DNA of 64,000 bases from Devosia aurantiaca (GCF_011058215.1 NZ_JAALFG010000003.1:391988-455987), one strand, 5' to 3'. Positions 8,871 through 20,200 are shown, counted from the stretch's first letter. The notes: a model not told the origin generated them from the letters alone. A program made the numbers and translations.

Positions 8871-9589
8871 ATGGATTTCGGAGCAGGTGCCATTGGATCA
8901 CCCGTGGAGGGGAGGACCGAGCGGCTGCCATTCGCGATCGGCTGCGCGACGCGATCGTCGATCGGCGACTGGCCCCGGGGACTAAGCTCAACGAGACCGA
9001 GGTCGGTGCGCTGTTCGACGTCAGCCGCACTGTGGTGCGTGCGGCGCTGCAGGCGCTGACCTATGAAGGACTGCTGACTTCTGAGCGCAACCGGGGCGCA
9101 TTTGTAGCCTCGCCCACGCCTGACGAAGCGCGTCATGTCTTCGATGCACGGCGGCTGATCGAGCCGGGACTGGTGGCAGCGGCGATCAAGCGGCTAGGGC
9201 CCTCCGAGATTGCAGCCTTCCGTGCCCGGCTCGAAGAGGAAGATCATGTGCTGCATCAAACCGGGCCAATGGCGCGACGGGCAGAGATCAACGCATCGGG
9301 CGATTTTCACCTGCTGTTGGCGCGGGTAGCGGGCAACGCCATCATTCAGCGTTTCATGGAAGAGCTGTTGGCGCGCTCGTCGCTTGTCATCGCGCTTTAT
9401 GGGCGCTCGGGCGCTTCGAGCTGCGGGCATGGAGACCACGCCAATATCCTGGCTGCCCTGGAGCAGCGTGATGCCGAGCGGGCATCGCAATTGCTGGTCA
9501 GCCACCTCGACCATATCGAGGCCGATCTCGACCTTCGGACGAAAGGCAGTCTACCCCTGCGCGAGGCGCTCGGGGGCAGGGCGGGCTAG
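8871..9589 (+). CDS. GntR-family (FCD) transcriptional regulator, frame probably broken once
   Basis: The winged-helix domain (DRLRDAIVDRRLAPGTKLNETEVGALFDVSRTVVRAALQAL...) is followed by an all-helical FCD ligand domain to the C-terminus. The downstream frame alone would start before 8871 with an implausible leader. ATG 8871 has a GAGG ribosome site 5 nt upstream and encodes MDFGAGAIGSPVEG. One base added to the G-run at 8909-8912 joins it to EDRAAAIRDRL, giving a normal length of about 239 aa. FCD regulators bind small carboxylates or amino acids and usually repress the adjacent catabolic operon, here the divergent transport and hydrolase genes. The start is inferred; the domain call is firm. 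Confidence 0.85.
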
Positions 9590-9925
9590 GTCGTTCTGGT
9601 CGGCGAGTTGTTGGAGGCCGAAATAACTTCGGCCAATCGTTTTACGTGGCCGTGGCGGCGCCAGTACCAACACTAACTATAGCGACGGGCAATCAGCACG
9701 CTCGATATGAACCTCGATGATCAGGCCAGACGAGTCCGCTTGCCAAGCTCAAGTGGATTTGTCAGACATATGTCATTAGGCGGTTCTTGAGGGAAAAGAA
9801 GAACCGTCTCAGCGCCGGGCCAGCCGTCTCGGTGGCAATGAGAGTGATCATTGCGGCAGGCCTGGTTCTGCACGCGATGGCGCATGAGGGAACGTCCATT
9901 TGGCTCTTATCAAGGAGGGAGCTCT
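9590..9925. promoter_or_regulatory. Upstream region of the peptide-type ABC operon with overlapping palindromes
   Basis: No gene is visible in these 336 bases. At 9760-9774 lie two overlapping palindromes, TGTC-A-GACA and GACATATGTC, about 150 bp before the binding-protein gene. They resemble GntR-family half-sites (TNGTNNNACNA-like) and may be the operator for the regulator at 16432, but nothing ties them directly. A strong ribosome site AAGGAGGG lies at 9912-9919. Confidence 0.4.
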
Positions 9926-11530
9926 ATGAATGCTTTTGTGAGACTGGCCGGCATCATGGTGACAGCAACTGCGCTGTCGGCGCCGGTACTGGCACAAACG
10001 ACTGTGGTGGCGCCGAGTGGCAACACCGCCGGCACCTATATGGACTATATGAAGACGGTCTATGACCGCGGTACCGGTTCGGAACTGCTGCAGATCCCGA
10101 TCGCCACCTTCAACAAGGAATTCGAACTGACCCCGATGGCGGCGGAAAGCTGGACCCAGTCGGAAGACGGCCTTACCTGGACCTTCAAGCTCCGCTCGGG
10201 CCTTGTCTGGTCCGATGGCGAGCCGCTGACGGCCGAAGACTTCGTCTTTGCTCTCCAGCATGCCGCAACCTCGGGCTATGACTTTGCCTGGTATTGGGAT
10301 TTTGCCGGCGGCATCAAGGGCTGGAAGGAAGTCACCGAAAGCACTGCGGACGTCTCGACGCTTGGCCTCAAGGCCGTCGATGATCTCACAATCGAGGTGA
10401 CGACCGTCGCCCCCAAGCCCTATCTGCCCTCCGTCACCAGTCTCTGGTACCCCGTGCCCAAGCACAAGGTCGACGAACTGGGCGATGACTGGTCGCTCGA
10501 CGTCTCGACCATCGTTTCGTCCGGCCCGTTCGAAATCGAGAGTTGGGAAAAGTCGAACAACTCGGTGGTCCTCACCAAGTCCGATACCTATACCGGCCCC
10601 TGGTCGCCGCTGATCGACCGGCTCGAACTTGACCCGACGCTGAATGCGCCCGAAGTCGGCCTTCCCGCTTTCCTCGCCGGGGATGCAGATTACTCATTCC
10701 TCAACACCGGACAGGTGCCGGTGGCGACCCAGCGCTATCCTGACGGCATCCGCAAGAACGCCGTTTTTGCGACCTCGTATATTTCCTATGATCTCGATGC
10801 GGAGCCCTTCAACGACGTTAATGTCCGCCGCGCCTTCTATTATGCGGTCGATCGCGACGAGCTGACATCGACCGTGCTCAAGGACATCGCCATCCCGGCC
10901 GGCTCGATCCTGCCGCCCGGCTATCCTGGCTACAATCCAGACATTGCTGCCGAAGCCGTGTTCGACCCGGAAAAGGCCAAGCAGTTCCTTGCCGACGCCG
11001 GCTTCCCCAATGGCGAAGGTTTTCCGGATGTCGAGATCTGGTATCGCGAAGAAGGCGGATATAACGGCGCCATCATCCCGGCCATGGCACAATACCTTCA
11101 GGCCGAGTTCAAGGAAGTCCTGGGCATCACCCTCAACATCCGTTCCCTTCCGGGACCGGAATGGATGGATGGCCTTCGCGGCAAGAAGAACAATATCTTC
11201 ATTGCGCCCTACGAATACGACTATCTCGATCCGTCCAACTTCTACGGCATCTTCTACAATGGCGGCCGCCACGGCTATTTCATTCCCGAATTCGACGAAA
11301 TCGTCGCCAAGGCCGACAGCGACAGCGATTGGGACACGCGCTACCAGCTTTATGCTGATGCCGAACAGCTGATGATCGATCAGGGCCTGATCGTGCCCCT
11401 GGTGCATCCGGTGACCATCGCCGTGGTGTCGGACCAGTTGACCGGCGATGGCGTTTCGCCCAATTCGCTCGGCTTCACCCAGCTGGATCGTCTCGGCCAC
11501 TACTTCTTCACGCATATTACGAAGCAGTAG
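9926..11530 (+). CDS. ABC transporter solute-binding protein, oligopeptide/dipeptide type (SBP_bac_5)
   Basis: 534 aa. ATG 9926 follows AAGGAGGG by 6 nt and opens a Sec signal peptide (MNAFVRLAGIMVTATALSA, cleavage after ...VLAQ). The mature protein has the family-5 features AAESWTQSEDGLTWTFKLR, WSDGEPLTAEDFVFA, a DVNVRRAFYYAVDR-type segment and ILPPGYPGYNP. It captures a ligand in the periplasm for the two permeases downstream. Family members also bind oligosaccharides and glycan fragments, which would fit the alpha-mannosidase encoded in the same run of genes. A stem-loop separates it from the ATPase gene. Confidence 0.92.
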   Translation: MNAFVRLAGIMVTATALSAPVLAQTTVVAPSGNTAGTYMDYMKTVYDRGTGSELLQIPIATFNKEFELTPMAAESWTQSEDGLTWTFKLRSGLVWSDGEPLTAEDFVFALQHAATSGYDFAWYWDFAGGIKGWKEVTESTADVSTLGLKAVDDLTIEVTTVAPKPYLPSVTSLWYPVPKHKVDELGDDWSLDVSTIVSSGPFEIESWEKSNNSVVLTKSDTYTGPWSPLIDRLELDPTLNAPEVGLPAFLAGDADYSFLNTGQVPVATQRYPDGIRKNAVFATSYISYDLDAEPFNDVNVRRAFYYAVDRDELTSTVLKDIAIPAGSILPPGYPGYNPDIAAEAVFDPEKAKQFLADAGFPNGEGFPDVEIWYREEGGYNGAIIPAMAQYLQAEFKEVLGITLNIRSLPGPEWMDGLRGKKNNIFIAPYEYDYLDPSNFYGIFYNGGRHGYFIPEFDEIVAKADSDSDWDTRYQLYADAEQLMIDQGLIVPLVHPVTIAVVSDQLTGDGVSPNSLGFTQLDRLGHYFFTHITKQ

Positions 11531-11541
11531 TCTCGTTCGAC

Positions 11542-11568
11542 GCGCTTCCCGGTTTCACCGGGGAGCGC
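11542..11568 (+). terminator. Stem-loop after the binding-protein gene
   Basis: GCGCTTCCCGG-TTTCA-CCGGGGAGCGC forms an 11-bp stem with one G-U pair between the binding-protein gene and the fused ATPase gene. It lacks a T-tract, so it may be a processing or stability element that favours binding-protein mRNA. Confidence 0.5.
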
Positions 11569-11588
11569 CATCCAACAAGGGCCAGTAT

Positions 11589-13346
11589 ATGCCTCTCGTC
11601 GAAATCGAAGGCCTGCGCGTCAGCTTTCGCCAATATGGCGGCACGGTAGACGCCGTCCGCCATGTCAGCTTCAGCGTCAACGAGGGCGAAAGCGTCGGCA
11701 TCGTCGGGGAATCCGGCTCCGGCAAGTCCGTCAGTTGCGCGGCGCTATTGCGCCTCCTGCCGGCAACGGCCGAAGTGGCAGCGACAAAACTCCGGCTCGA
11801 CGGCGTCGATGTCCTCAAGGCCAACAAGGAAGATCTTGCGCGGCTGCGCGGCCGTTCGGCGGCGATGATCTTCCAGGACCCGATGACGGCGTTTGACCCG
11901 GTCTTCACCATCGGCCATCAGATTGCGGAAACGATCGAGGCGCATCGCAAGATCGGCAAGCGCGAAGCGCTGGCCGAAGCCGAGCAATTGCTGCTTCGCG
12001 TCGAAATCAAGAACGCCGCCGATGTGCTCGGCTACTATCCGCACCAGCTTTCCGGCGGCATGCTGCAGCGCGCCATGATCGCCATGGCGCTTTCTTGCCG
12101 CCCCAAGATCCTGATTGCCGACGAGCCGACGACGGCGCTCGACGTCACCATCCAGGCGCAGATCCTCCAGCTCATCAAGAAGGTGCAGGCCGAATTCGGC
12201 ATGGCCCTGATCATGATCACCCATGACCTCGGCGTCATTGCCGAAACGGTCGATCGCGTCGTCGTCATGTATGGCGGCGAGATCATGGAGGAGGGGCCGG
12301 TCACAGATATTTTCGAGGCGCCCAAGCACACCTATACCAAGGCGCTGCTCGCGAGCCTTCATTCGCGCTTTGAGCCGTCCAAGGGCGATCCGGATGCGGT
12401 GGCGCCGGCACTCGAACTGCGCGGCTTGGCGAAATCCTATCACACGCGGCGTCGCAGCGGCTTTCGCGTCATCCAAGGCGAATTCCAGGCGGTGCAGGCG
12501 GTCGACGTGGTCCTGCCGCGCAATCGCATCGTGGCGATTGTCGGGGAATCCGGTTCCGGCAAGACCACGACCGGGCTCATGGCCATGCGGCTGACCGAGC
12601 CGAGCAAGGGTCAGATCCTTGTCGATGGTACCGATATTTCAGCGCTGGACGCTGCAGCGCTGATCCCCTTCCGCAAGCGCATGCAGATCGTCTTTCAGGA
12701 CAGCTATTCCGCGCTCGATCCGATGATGACACTGACCCAGATCATCGCCGAGCCGCTGCATATTCATGGCATGGGTACGCAGCGCGAGCAGAGGGAGAAG
12801 GCCCTTAAATGGCTCGAGCGCGTGGGTCTCAATCGCTCGTTTGCGGGCCGTTATCCGCATGAACTCTCCGGCGGCCAGCGCCAGCGTGTTGCCATCGCCC
12901 GAGCGCTGATTCTTGAGCCGACGGTGCTTGTAGCAGATGAGCCGACCTCGGCGCTGGACGTCACGGTAAAGGCGCAGATCATCAATCTGCTTAAGGACCT
13001 GCAGGCCGAACTCGGGCTTTCGATCCTGTTCATCAGCCACGATCTGTCCACGGTCAAATCCCTGACCGACAGCGTCGTGGTCATGTATCGCGGCCGCGTC
13101 GTGGAAGAAGCTCCGACCGAGCGGCTTTTTGCCGATCCGCGGCACCCCTATACCCGCGCGCTCCTCGATGCGATCCCGGCGACCAATCCGCGCGAAAAGC
13201 GTTTGCGCACCTTCCTGTCGTCGGAAGAAATCGGCGCCCGGACTCCGCGTTATACCGTCATCCAGACCGGCAGCGCTCCAAGTGCCCATCCGCAACTCGT
13301 CACCGTCGCCCCGGGTCACCGGGTCGAAGCGATCGTGACGACCTGA
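11589..13346 (+). CDS. Fused dual ABC ATPase, dipeptide/oligopeptide type (DppD-DppF fusion)
   Basis: 585 aa containing two complete nucleotide-binding domains. The first has [22 protein letters not shown] and [13 protein letters not shown]. The second has [23 protein letters not shown] and [13 protein letters not shown]. Each ends in the oligopeptide-transporter C-terminal extension ([22 protein letters not shown]). ATG 11589 is chosen because [13 protein letters not shown] is the natural domain start; the reading frame is open further upstream without homology. It powers the DppB/DppC-type permeases that follow 11 bp downstream. Such fusions are common in Rhizobiales. Confidence 0.95.
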   Translation: MPLVEIEGLRVSFRQYGGTVDAVRHVSFSVNEGESVGIVGESGSGKSVSCAALLRLLPATAEVAATKLRLDGVDVLKANKEDLARLRGRSAAMIFQDPMTAFDPVFTIGHQIAETIEAHRKIGKREALAEAEQLLLRVEIKNAADVLGYYPHQLSGGMLQRAMIAMALSCRPKILIADEPTTALDVTIQAQILQLIKKVQAEFGMALIMITHDLGVIAETVDRVVVMYGGEIMEEGPVTDIFEAPKHTYTKALLASLHSRFEPSKGDPDAVAPALELRGLAKSYHTRRRSGFRVIQGEFQAVQAVDVVLPRNRIVAIVGESGSGKTTTGLMAMRLTEPSKGQILVDGTDISALDAAALIPFRKRMQIVFQDSYSALDPMMTLTQIIAEPLHIHGMGTQREQREKALKWLERVGLNRSFAGRYPHELSGGQRQRVAIARALILEPTVLVADEPTSALDVTVKAQIINLLKDLQAELGLSILFISHDLSTVKSLTDSVVVMYRGRVVEEAPTERLFADPRHPYTRALLDAIPATNPREKRLRTFLSSEEIGARTPRYTVIQTGSAPSAHPQLVTVAPGHRVEAIVTT

Positions 13347-13357
13347 GGAGACCAGCA

Positions 13358-14287
13358 ATGCTTGCCCATATCCTCCGCCGCATTCTCTCGGTCGCCTTCA
13401 CCTTCATCGTTGTGTCGATCATCATCTTCTTGATGATGCATTCCGTCCCCGGCGGTCCGTTCGATGCCAATGACATGCCAGTGTCTGAGGCCGTCCGCGC
13501 CAGGATGATGGCGCAGTGGGGCCTCGATCAGCCACTGCATGTTCAATATCTCAACTACATGTGGGGCGTGCTGCATCTTGATTTCGGCGTACCGTTCCAA
13601 AGCCCGGGCGAGACGGTGGTGCAGCTGATTTCCCGCGCCTGGGTGCCGAGCCTTATCCTCGGTGGCTCCGGCGTCTTGATCGGCGCACCGCTCGGCATCC
13701 TGCTCGGCATGGCAGCCGCGCTCAATCGCAATTCGTGGATCGATTATGTTGCGTCGACCGTGGCGACGCTCGGGCTCACCATCCCGGTCTTCGTCACCTC
13801 GATGCTGCTGATCCTGATCTTCGCCGTCTGGCTCAACTGGTTGCCGGCAAGCGGCTGGCCGCAGCCAAACCGCTGGATCCTGCCCATCGCCTGTTATGCC
13901 GCAATCCCGCTCGCGACCTATGCGCGCTATACGCGCTCGGCCGTGCTCGATACGCTTAACCGGCCTTTCGTCACCGTGCTCCGCGCCAAGGGTCTGAGCG
14001 AGCGCCGCATCATCTTTCAGCACGTAATGCGCAATTCGGCGATTCCGCTGGTGACGGTGTTCCTGCCTATGTTCATCGGCACTGCCACTGGCTCGATCTT
14101 CGTCGAAGCCATGTTCCGCGTGCCGGGGCTGGGTGCCTACTTCGTTTCCTCCATCGAGGTGCGCGATTATACGCTGCAAATGGCGCTGATGCTGCTGATC
14201 ACCTTCATGTATTGCCTCGCCTACCTCCTCTCCGACATTGCCTATGCGTTGCTGAACCCGCGCATCCGTGTAGGAGGCGCCGAATGA
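13358..14287 (+). CDS. ABC transporter permease, DppB type
   Basis: 309 aa inner-membrane permease with an N-terminal membrane helix (RRILSVAFTFIVVSIIIFLMMHSVPGG) carrying the usual PG motif, and about five more helices. The cytoplasmic loop VLRAKGLSERRIIFQHVMRNS is the EAA-type ATPase contact. A GAGGAG ribosome site precedes ATG 13358, and its 3' end overlaps the next permease gene by 4 bp (ATGA). It forms the channel with the DppC-type partner. Confidence 0.94.
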   Translation: MLAHILRRILSVAFTFIVVSIIIFLMMHSVPGGPFDANDMPVSEAVRARMMAQWGLDQPLHVQYLNYMWGVLHLDFGVPFQSPGETVVQLISRAWVPSLILGGSGVLIGAPLGILLGMAAALNRNSWIDYVASTVATLGLTIPVFVTSMLLILIFAVWLNWLPASGWPQPNRWILPIACYAAIPLATYARYTRSAVLDTLNRPFVTVLRAKGLSERRIIFQHVMRNSAIPLVTVFLPMFIGTATGSIFVEAMFRVPGLGAYFVSSIEVRDYTLQMALMLLITFMYCLAYLLSDIAYALLNPRIRVGGAE

Positions 14288-15168
14288 CCAACCTTACCGC
14301 ACCGGCACCCATTGCCCGCATACGCAGCCCGCTCTGGTTCGCCTGGCGCCGGTTCCTTTCCAACAAGGCGGCAGTTGTGGGCGGCGCGACACTGGCCGTG
14401 CTTATCCTGATGGCGATCTTCGCGCCGATCATCACGCCCTATAACCCTGAGGCTCAAAGCTTCCTCACGGAGGCCCTGGCCTTCCCCTCGGCGCAGCATT
14501 GGTTCGGCGTCGACAATCTCGGCCGCGATTTTTATTCGCGCATCGTCTATGGCTCGCGCGTCTCGCTGACCATCGGCTTTACCGCGGCGCTCTTCAGCCT
14601 GCTTGTCGGCATTCCGCTCGGGGCGCTGGCGGGCTATTTCGGTGGCCGGACCGATTGGGTGATCATGCGGATCATCGAGATTTTCTCGGTTGTTCCTCCG
14701 CTTCTCGCCGCATTGCTTCTCGGTGCAATCACCCGCGGCGGCTATGGTACCATCGTCTTCATCGCGGCGCTATTCGGCTGGGTACAGGTCTGTCTCCTCG
14801 TGCGGGCGCAGGTGAAATCCTTCCGCGAAAAGGAATTCGTGCGCGCCGCCCAGGCGCTCGGCGCTTCGCCCTGGTACATTATCCGACGCCACCTGATCCC
14901 CAATTCGATCAGCCCGATCATCATCGGCTTCGTGCTCGCCATTCCGCTCGCCATGATGCTTGAAGCCTCGCTCAGCTTTCTCGGCGTCGGCGTTCCCCCG
15001 CCGACACCGACCTGGGGACAGATGATCAACGAGGGCATCGACTTCATGTTCTTCTATTGGCATCTGGCCGTCTTCCCCACTGCCGCGCTCGCCATCACAG
15101 TGCTCGCGACCTCGCTGTTCGGCGATGGCCTGCGCGATGCGCTCGATCCGACCCTGAAAGGCCGCTAA
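14284..15168 (+). CDS. ABC transporter permease, DppC type
   Basis: 294 aa from ATG 14284 (ATGA overlap with the DppB-type gene). It has an N-terminal OppC-like segment (SNKAAVVGGATLAVLILMAIFAPIITPYNP), the GVDNLGRDFYSRIVYG motif typical of DppC/OppC, and the EAA loop VRAAQALGASPWYIIRRHLIPN. It completes the peptide-type importer. The aminotransferase-like gene follows after 2 bp, so all these genes are probably one transcript. Confidence 0.94.
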   Translation: MTNLTAPAPIARIRSPLWFAWRRFLSNKAAVVGGATLAVLILMAIFAPIITPYNPEAQSFLTEALAFPSAQHWFGVDNLGRDFYSRIVYGSRVSLTIGFTAALFSLLVGIPLGALAGYFGGRTDWVIMRIIEIFSVVPPLLAALLLGAITRGGYGTIVFIAALFGWVQVCLLVRAQVKSFREKEFVRAAQALGASPWYIIRRHLIPNSISPIIIGFVLAIPLAMMLEASLSFLGVGVPPPTPTWGQMINEGIDFMFFYWHLAVFPTAALAITVLATSLFGDGLRDALDPTLKGR

Positions 15169-15170
15169 AC

Positions 15171-16376
15171 GTGTCCGACAATCTCGCCCGTCAGTTTCTC
15201 CTCCGCGAGGACGTGACTTTTCTCAATCACGGCTCGTTCGGCGCCTGTCCACGTCCGGTCTTTGAAACCTACCAGGCCTTTCAGCTCGAACTGGAAAGCG
15301 AACCGGTCGAGTTCCTCGGCCGCCGCCTTAATGATCTCATGCGTGTTCCCCGCGAAGCCGTCGCCGCCGAACTTGGGGCAGCGCCGACCAATATCGCTGC
15401 CGTCATCAACGCCACGAGCGGCCTCAACATCGTCGCCCAATCCCTGCCGCTCAAACCCGGTGACCAGATCCTCACCACCGACCACGAATATTCAGCGCTC
15501 GAAAAGACCTGGGCCTACGTCTGCCGCAAGACCGGTGCCGAAGTGGTCGTCGTCAAGGTGCCGATGCCGCTGGTGTCCGAGGAAGCCTTCACCGAAGCCA
15601 TCGTCGCCGGCATGACCGATCGCACCAAGGTTCTGTTCCTCAGCCACATCACCTCGCCGACCGCGCTGGTCTTTCCCATCGAGCGGTCGATTTCGGAAGC
15701 GCGCAAGCGCGGGATCTGGTCGGTCATCGATGGCGCCCATACGCCCGGACATATCCCGCTCTCGCTCGATGCATTCGGTGCCGATTTTTATTCCGGCAAT
15801 TGCCACAAGTGGATGATGACCCCCAAGGGCTCCGCCTTTCTTTACGCGCGTCCAGAGGTGCAGGGGCTGCTCGACCCGCTCGTCATCAGCCATGGATGGA
15901 CCAAGAAATCCAAAGAGCCAGACGCGCTCGGCGCCTTTGGCAATTCCCCCTTTATCGACGGCATTGAAGTGCAGGGCACGCGCGACCCCTCGGCCTGGCT
16001 GACCGTTCCGGCCGCCATCCAATATCGCCGCGACAACGACTGGCCTGCCATACAGGATCACTGCCGCCAATTGGCACAGGATACGGCCCGCCGCCTCGGC
16101 GAGCTTACAGGCCTTGCACCCCTCAGCAGCCCAGAGTTTTCTGCGCCGCAAATGGTCGCCATGCCGATCCCGGAATGCGACACGGCCGAGATCCACAAGC
16201 TGCTGTTCGACCGCTATCGCGTCGAGATTCCGGTGTTCAAATGGCAGGACCATCATATCGCCCGCCTGTCGGTTCAGGGCTACAATTCCCGCCCACAGAT
16301 GGACAAGCTGATCGACGCTCTCTCCAAACTTCTCGGCCTCGGATCGTCGCAGGGGCTTGCGGCACGCCTAGGCTGA
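15171..16376 (+). CDS. Class V aminotransferase-like protein (isopenicillin N epimerase-like)
   Basis: 401 aa from GTG 15171. FLNHGSFGACP, NATSGLNIVAQSL, HEYSALEKTW, VIDGAHTPGH (Asp pairing with the PLP pyridine nitrogen) and SGNCHKWMMTPKGSAFLY (Schiff-base lysine) place it in the class V, fold-type I PLP enzymes closest in style to isopenicillin-N epimerases. Family members act as racemases, lyases or transaminases on amino acids. Sitting directly behind a peptide-type importer, it may epimerise or deaminate an imported amino-acid conjugate, but its position before an alpha-mannosidase leaves the substrate open. Confidence 0.88.
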   Translation: MSDNLARQFLLREDVTFLNHGSFGACPRPVFETYQAFQLELESEPVEFLGRRLNDLMRVPREAVAAELGAAPTNIAAVINATSGLNIVAQSLPLKPGDQILTTDHEYSALEKTWAYVCRKTGAEVVVVKVPMPLVSEEAFTEAIVAGMTDRTKVLFLSHITSPTALVFPIERSISEARKRGIWSVIDGAHTPGHIPLSLDAFGADFYSGNCHKWMMTPKGSAFLYARPEVQGLLDPLVISHGWTKKSKEPDALGAFGNSPFIDGIEVQGTRDPSAWLTVPAAIQYRRDNDWPAIQDHCRQLAQDTARRLGELTGLAPLSSPEFSAPQMVAMPIPECDTAEIHKLLFDRYRVEIPVFKWQDHHIARLSVQGYNSRPQMDKLIDALSKLLGLGSSQGLAARLG

Positions 16377-16390
16377 CAACGAGTGCAAAC

Positions 16391-16415
16391 TGTGGTGAAA
16401 GGTGGCGGCACCACA
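16391..16415. promoter_or_regulatory. Inverted repeat TGTGGTG-N11-CACCACA upstream of gntR
   Basis: Perfect 7-bp arms with an 11-bp spacer lie between the aminotransferase gene and the GntR gene, ending 16 bp before the GTG start. Spacing and position fit an autoregulatory operator. The spacer itself contains a partly overlapping GGTG...CACC pairing. No second copy was found in the neighbourhood. Confidence 0.35.
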
Positions 16416-16431
16416 CTGGAGACATGACACT

Positions 16432-17160
16432 GTGAGCCAGGCTGCCCTCGATTATCTCGAGCCGCTCGAAACCCGCACGCGTGGCGTGGCGGTGCTCGAT
16501 GCGCTGGCCGACATGGTCGAACGCTCCGGCCTCAAGATCGGTGATCGCCTGCCGCCCGAAGTCTCCCTTGCCGCAACCCTCGGCGTCGGCCGTTCCACCA
16601 TTCGCGAGGCGCTCAATCGCTGGGAAGGGCTCGGCATCATCCGCCGCCGCCGTGGCGACGGCACCTATCTTTCGGCGCGCGTCCAGACCTCCCGGGGCCT
16701 TGTGCCAACCATGGTGCGGCTCGAGGGCGAGGCGCTGCTGCGTCTCCTCGAGATCCGCCGCACGCTCGAAAACGACGTGGTGCGCAAGGCTACGATCAAG
16801 GCGACCCGCGAGCAGCGTCAGGAAATCTCTCGGCTCTGCGACGTGCTCCTCGTCGAGGTCGATTCCGGCCGCCCCTGGCGCAAGGCCGACCACGCCTTCC
16901 ATGGCGCCATCTACGATGCTTCGGGCAATCCAATGTACGGGCAGTTGCTCGTCAATCTCGACCATGCCCTCGAACGGGGCGGTACCTCGCCATTCTCCGC
17001 CGACGTCTTCGGCCTCGACTCCTTTCCGTTCCACCGCGACCTGGCAGACGCGATTTTGGCGGAAAGCCCGCACGGCGCCGCCGACGCCATCGGCCGCATC
17101 ATCGATGTGGTCGAACGCGAGGTCCAGGCCATCATCGATGGTGACAACCGCCTTCGTTAA
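16432..17160 (+). CDS. GntR-family (FadR/FCD) transcriptional regulator
   Basis: 242 aa from GTG 16432, preceded by GGAGA. The wHTH domain (LKIGDRLPPEVSLAATLGVGRSTIREALNRWEGLGIIRRRRGDGTYLS) is followed by an FCD ligand domain with metal-ligand-like His residues (KADHAFHGAIY, FPFHRDLADAI). It probably controls the surrounding importer, aminotransferase and alpha-mannosidase genes in response to a pathway metabolite. It is encoded inside the gene run rather than divergently from it. Confidence 0.9.
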   Translation: MSQAALDYLEPLETRTRGVAVLDALADMVERSGLKIGDRLPPEVSLAATLGVGRSTIREALNRWEGLGIIRRRRGDGTYLSARVQTSRGLVPTMVRLEGEALLRLLEIRRTLENDVVRKATIKATREQRQEISRLCDVLLVEVDSGRPWRKADHAFHGAIYDASGNPMYGQLLVNLDHALERGGTSPFSADVFGLDSFPFHRDLADAILAESPHGAADAIGRIIDVVEREVQAIIDGDNRLR

Positions 17161-17207
17161 TCGGGTCGTCAGCGTTGATCCGTGACGAGCACTGAAGGAT
17201 ATCAGCC

Positions 17208-20200
17208 ATGCGTTCCTATCGCGACCGCCAGCGTCCTATAAAAGAATTGCAGGCGCACCTCGCGGCCTGGAGTGAGGAATTGCTCGCCTGGGAAATCCGG
17301 CGCCGTTATCCGATCGGCGGTTGGCAGACGCGCTCGCCGCAAGGGGAATGGCGTCCGATCGAGATCGGCGGCGCTTGGGACGATCGCATCGGCATCCATC
17401 ATTTCCGTAGCGCTCTTCTCGATAATGCCCGCGGATTCGACGTCGAACTGCGTCTTGACTTTGGCGGCGAAGCGCTGGTTCGACTGCTCGACAAAAATGG
17501 CGAACCGATCGAAGCATTCGGCGCCAATCCGCGCCATCCCCGCTTTCAACCGGTACCTGAACGCGCTTTCACAATCTATGCGGAAGTTGCGGCACGAAGC
17601 CTCTTTGGCATTCCGCAGCGCGACCCGCGGCTGCATCGCGCCGAGCTGATTTCCTTCTACCCGCAGGTGCGTGCCCTGCAGCGCCGGATCGCCGTGCTGC
17701 TCGACGCCACCAACGCCGTGAAGTCGCCTGAATTGGCCCGCGCGCTGTGCGAAGCGGCTGAAATTGGGCTGGCCCGATTGCGCCTTCCCACCGCGACCAG
17801 CGATGTCGGGCCGCGCCTTGCCGATACATCATGGGCAAACACTATCTGGGAACGTAGTTTCGAGCCCACGAACGAACCGGCCGAAATCCCGCACCAAGCG
17901 CTGCGCTCGGTCGATGATGCCGTGGCGACGATTGATGGGGAACTGGCAGTTCTGCGCCAGGCTTATCCCAAGCAGGGCAATGTGCTGATCACTGGCCATG
18001 CCCATATCGACTATGCCTGGCTCTGGCCCCAGCCGGAAACGGTGCGCAAGATTCACCGCACCTTCAGCAACGTCAATGCGCTGCTAAAGGGGCAAAAGGA
18101 TTTTACCTTTCTCCAATCGTCTTCGCTGTTCTACCGCCATATCGAAGAAGACGATCCGGCCTTGCTCGCTCAAATCCAGGCCTGGGCCAAGAAGGGGCGG
18201 TGGGAGCCGATCGGCGGTATGCTGATCGAATGCGATACCAATATGCCCTCGGCAGAAGCCTTTCTGCGGCAGTTCCTGCTCGGGCAACAGGACTTCGTGC
18301 GCTATTTCGGCCAGCCTAGCCGCACCGCCTGGCTGCCTGATACCTTCGGCTTTACCGGCGCGATGCCGCAAATCATGCGCCATGCCGGCATCGACGCCTT
18401 GGTCACGATCAAGGTCACATGGAACGAGACCAATCCCTTGCCGGACAATCTCTTCATCTGGTCCGGCAATGACGGCTCGGAAGTTCTGACCCACACCTAT
18501 GATGCCTTCGACAGCGACGGCTACAACATGTGGATGACCCCTGGCGCTCTGGCCGAAGTATGGGGCAAGCACACGACCAAGGACCTCACCGATACTGTTA
18601 TCGCGACCTATGGCTGGGGAGATGGTGGCGGTGGGCCCGACCCGGATCAGATCGAAAATGTCCCGCTGATAAATCTTCTTCCCCAGATCCCGACGGTCCG
18701 GCACGGCAATATTCAGCAGCATCTCGATGCGCTTCGCGCCGATCTGGAAGGCACAAATCTGCCGCGCTGGAGCGGGGAAATGTATCTCGAATATCACCGG
18801 GCGACCCTCACGTCGCAGGGTCGGATCAAGCAACTCAATCGCCGGTCCGAGTTTGCCCTTGTCGCCGCCGAAGCACTCGAGAGCCTGGCTCAATTGTCGG
18901 GTGCAGCAGCCATCAAGACCGATCTCTCCGAGGCCTGGGTGCTGACCTTGCGCAACCAGTTCCATGACATCCTGCCCGGCAGCTCGGTGCGCGAAGTGTC
19001 GGAGCAGACCGAAGCCGAGCTTGCGGGTGTTTGCCGCCTGGCCGAAGGCGCCGCGCAGGCTAACCTCCTGGCAATTGCCAGTGCCCAGCAAGGGGCAGGG
19101 GGAAGAAGCGGGCTCGCCGTCGCCAACATTTCGGGCTCGGCAAAAACGCACTGGCAAATCCAGTCCGTCGAACCCTTGCCCGAAGCGCTTCAGCCGCAAG
19201 CGATCGATGGCGGTTTTGTCGTCACGATTGATCAGCCCTTGCCGCCGCTCTCGGTCAGCTTTGTCGAAGCGGCCGCGCCAGCCGGAGTCCGCGTCAGCGA
19301 TCGGACCCTGGAAAACGCGCTGGTGCGCATAGCCCTTGATGACGCCGGACGTATCGCCAGCCTTTTCGACAAGCGCAGCGGCAGCGAGATGCTGCGCGGA
19401 CCGGGCAATCGTCTACTCGCCTACCGCAACGATTTGCCGCGTCGCTTCGACGCCTGGGATATCGAACCGGGATTTGAGCTGGGCGAGGAAGAGATAACGG
19501 CTTTGGATCGGATGGAGGTCACCGCGGAAGGCCCGCATCTGGCTGAGATCACGGTGGTGCGCCGATTTGGTGCCAGCAGGATCGCACAGAAGCTGCGGCT
19601 GTGGAGCAATAGCCCGCGGCTCGACATCGTTACCGATCTCGATTGGCACGACCGCCGAACCTATCTCCGCGCCGACTTCGATCTCGATATTCTTGCCAAC
19701 GACGCGCAATTCGATCAGGCGATCGGCATCACCAGTCGGTCCACGCATGACAATACGTCCTGGCAGAAGGCGCAATTCGAAGCATGCGGGCACCGGTTCG
19801 TGTCGCTGGCGGAAACCGACCGCGGCGTGGCGCTGCTGTCTTCGGACAAGTATGGCTTTTCGGCCAAGCGCAACCGCCTGACCCTAAGCCTGGTACGCGG
19901 TCCCCTTTATCCCGACATGCTGGCCGACGAAGGTCACCAGCACTTCACCTATTCGATCCTTCCGCATGACGGGCGCTGGTGGAGCGAAGCGGTTCAGTCG
20001 GAGGCTGATCTCGTCACCGATCCCCTGCGCTTTGTGCCCGCCACCGCCGACCGCGCCTATAGCATCCAGCCTCTGAGCTGGAACGGCCAGCAACTGCGCG
20101 TCCATGCCCTTAAACGTGCCGAGGATGGCAGCGGGCATGTGCTGCGGTTTTCGGAAGCGGCGGGCCGACGTGGAAAGTTCGACCTGCAGCTTCCGGATGC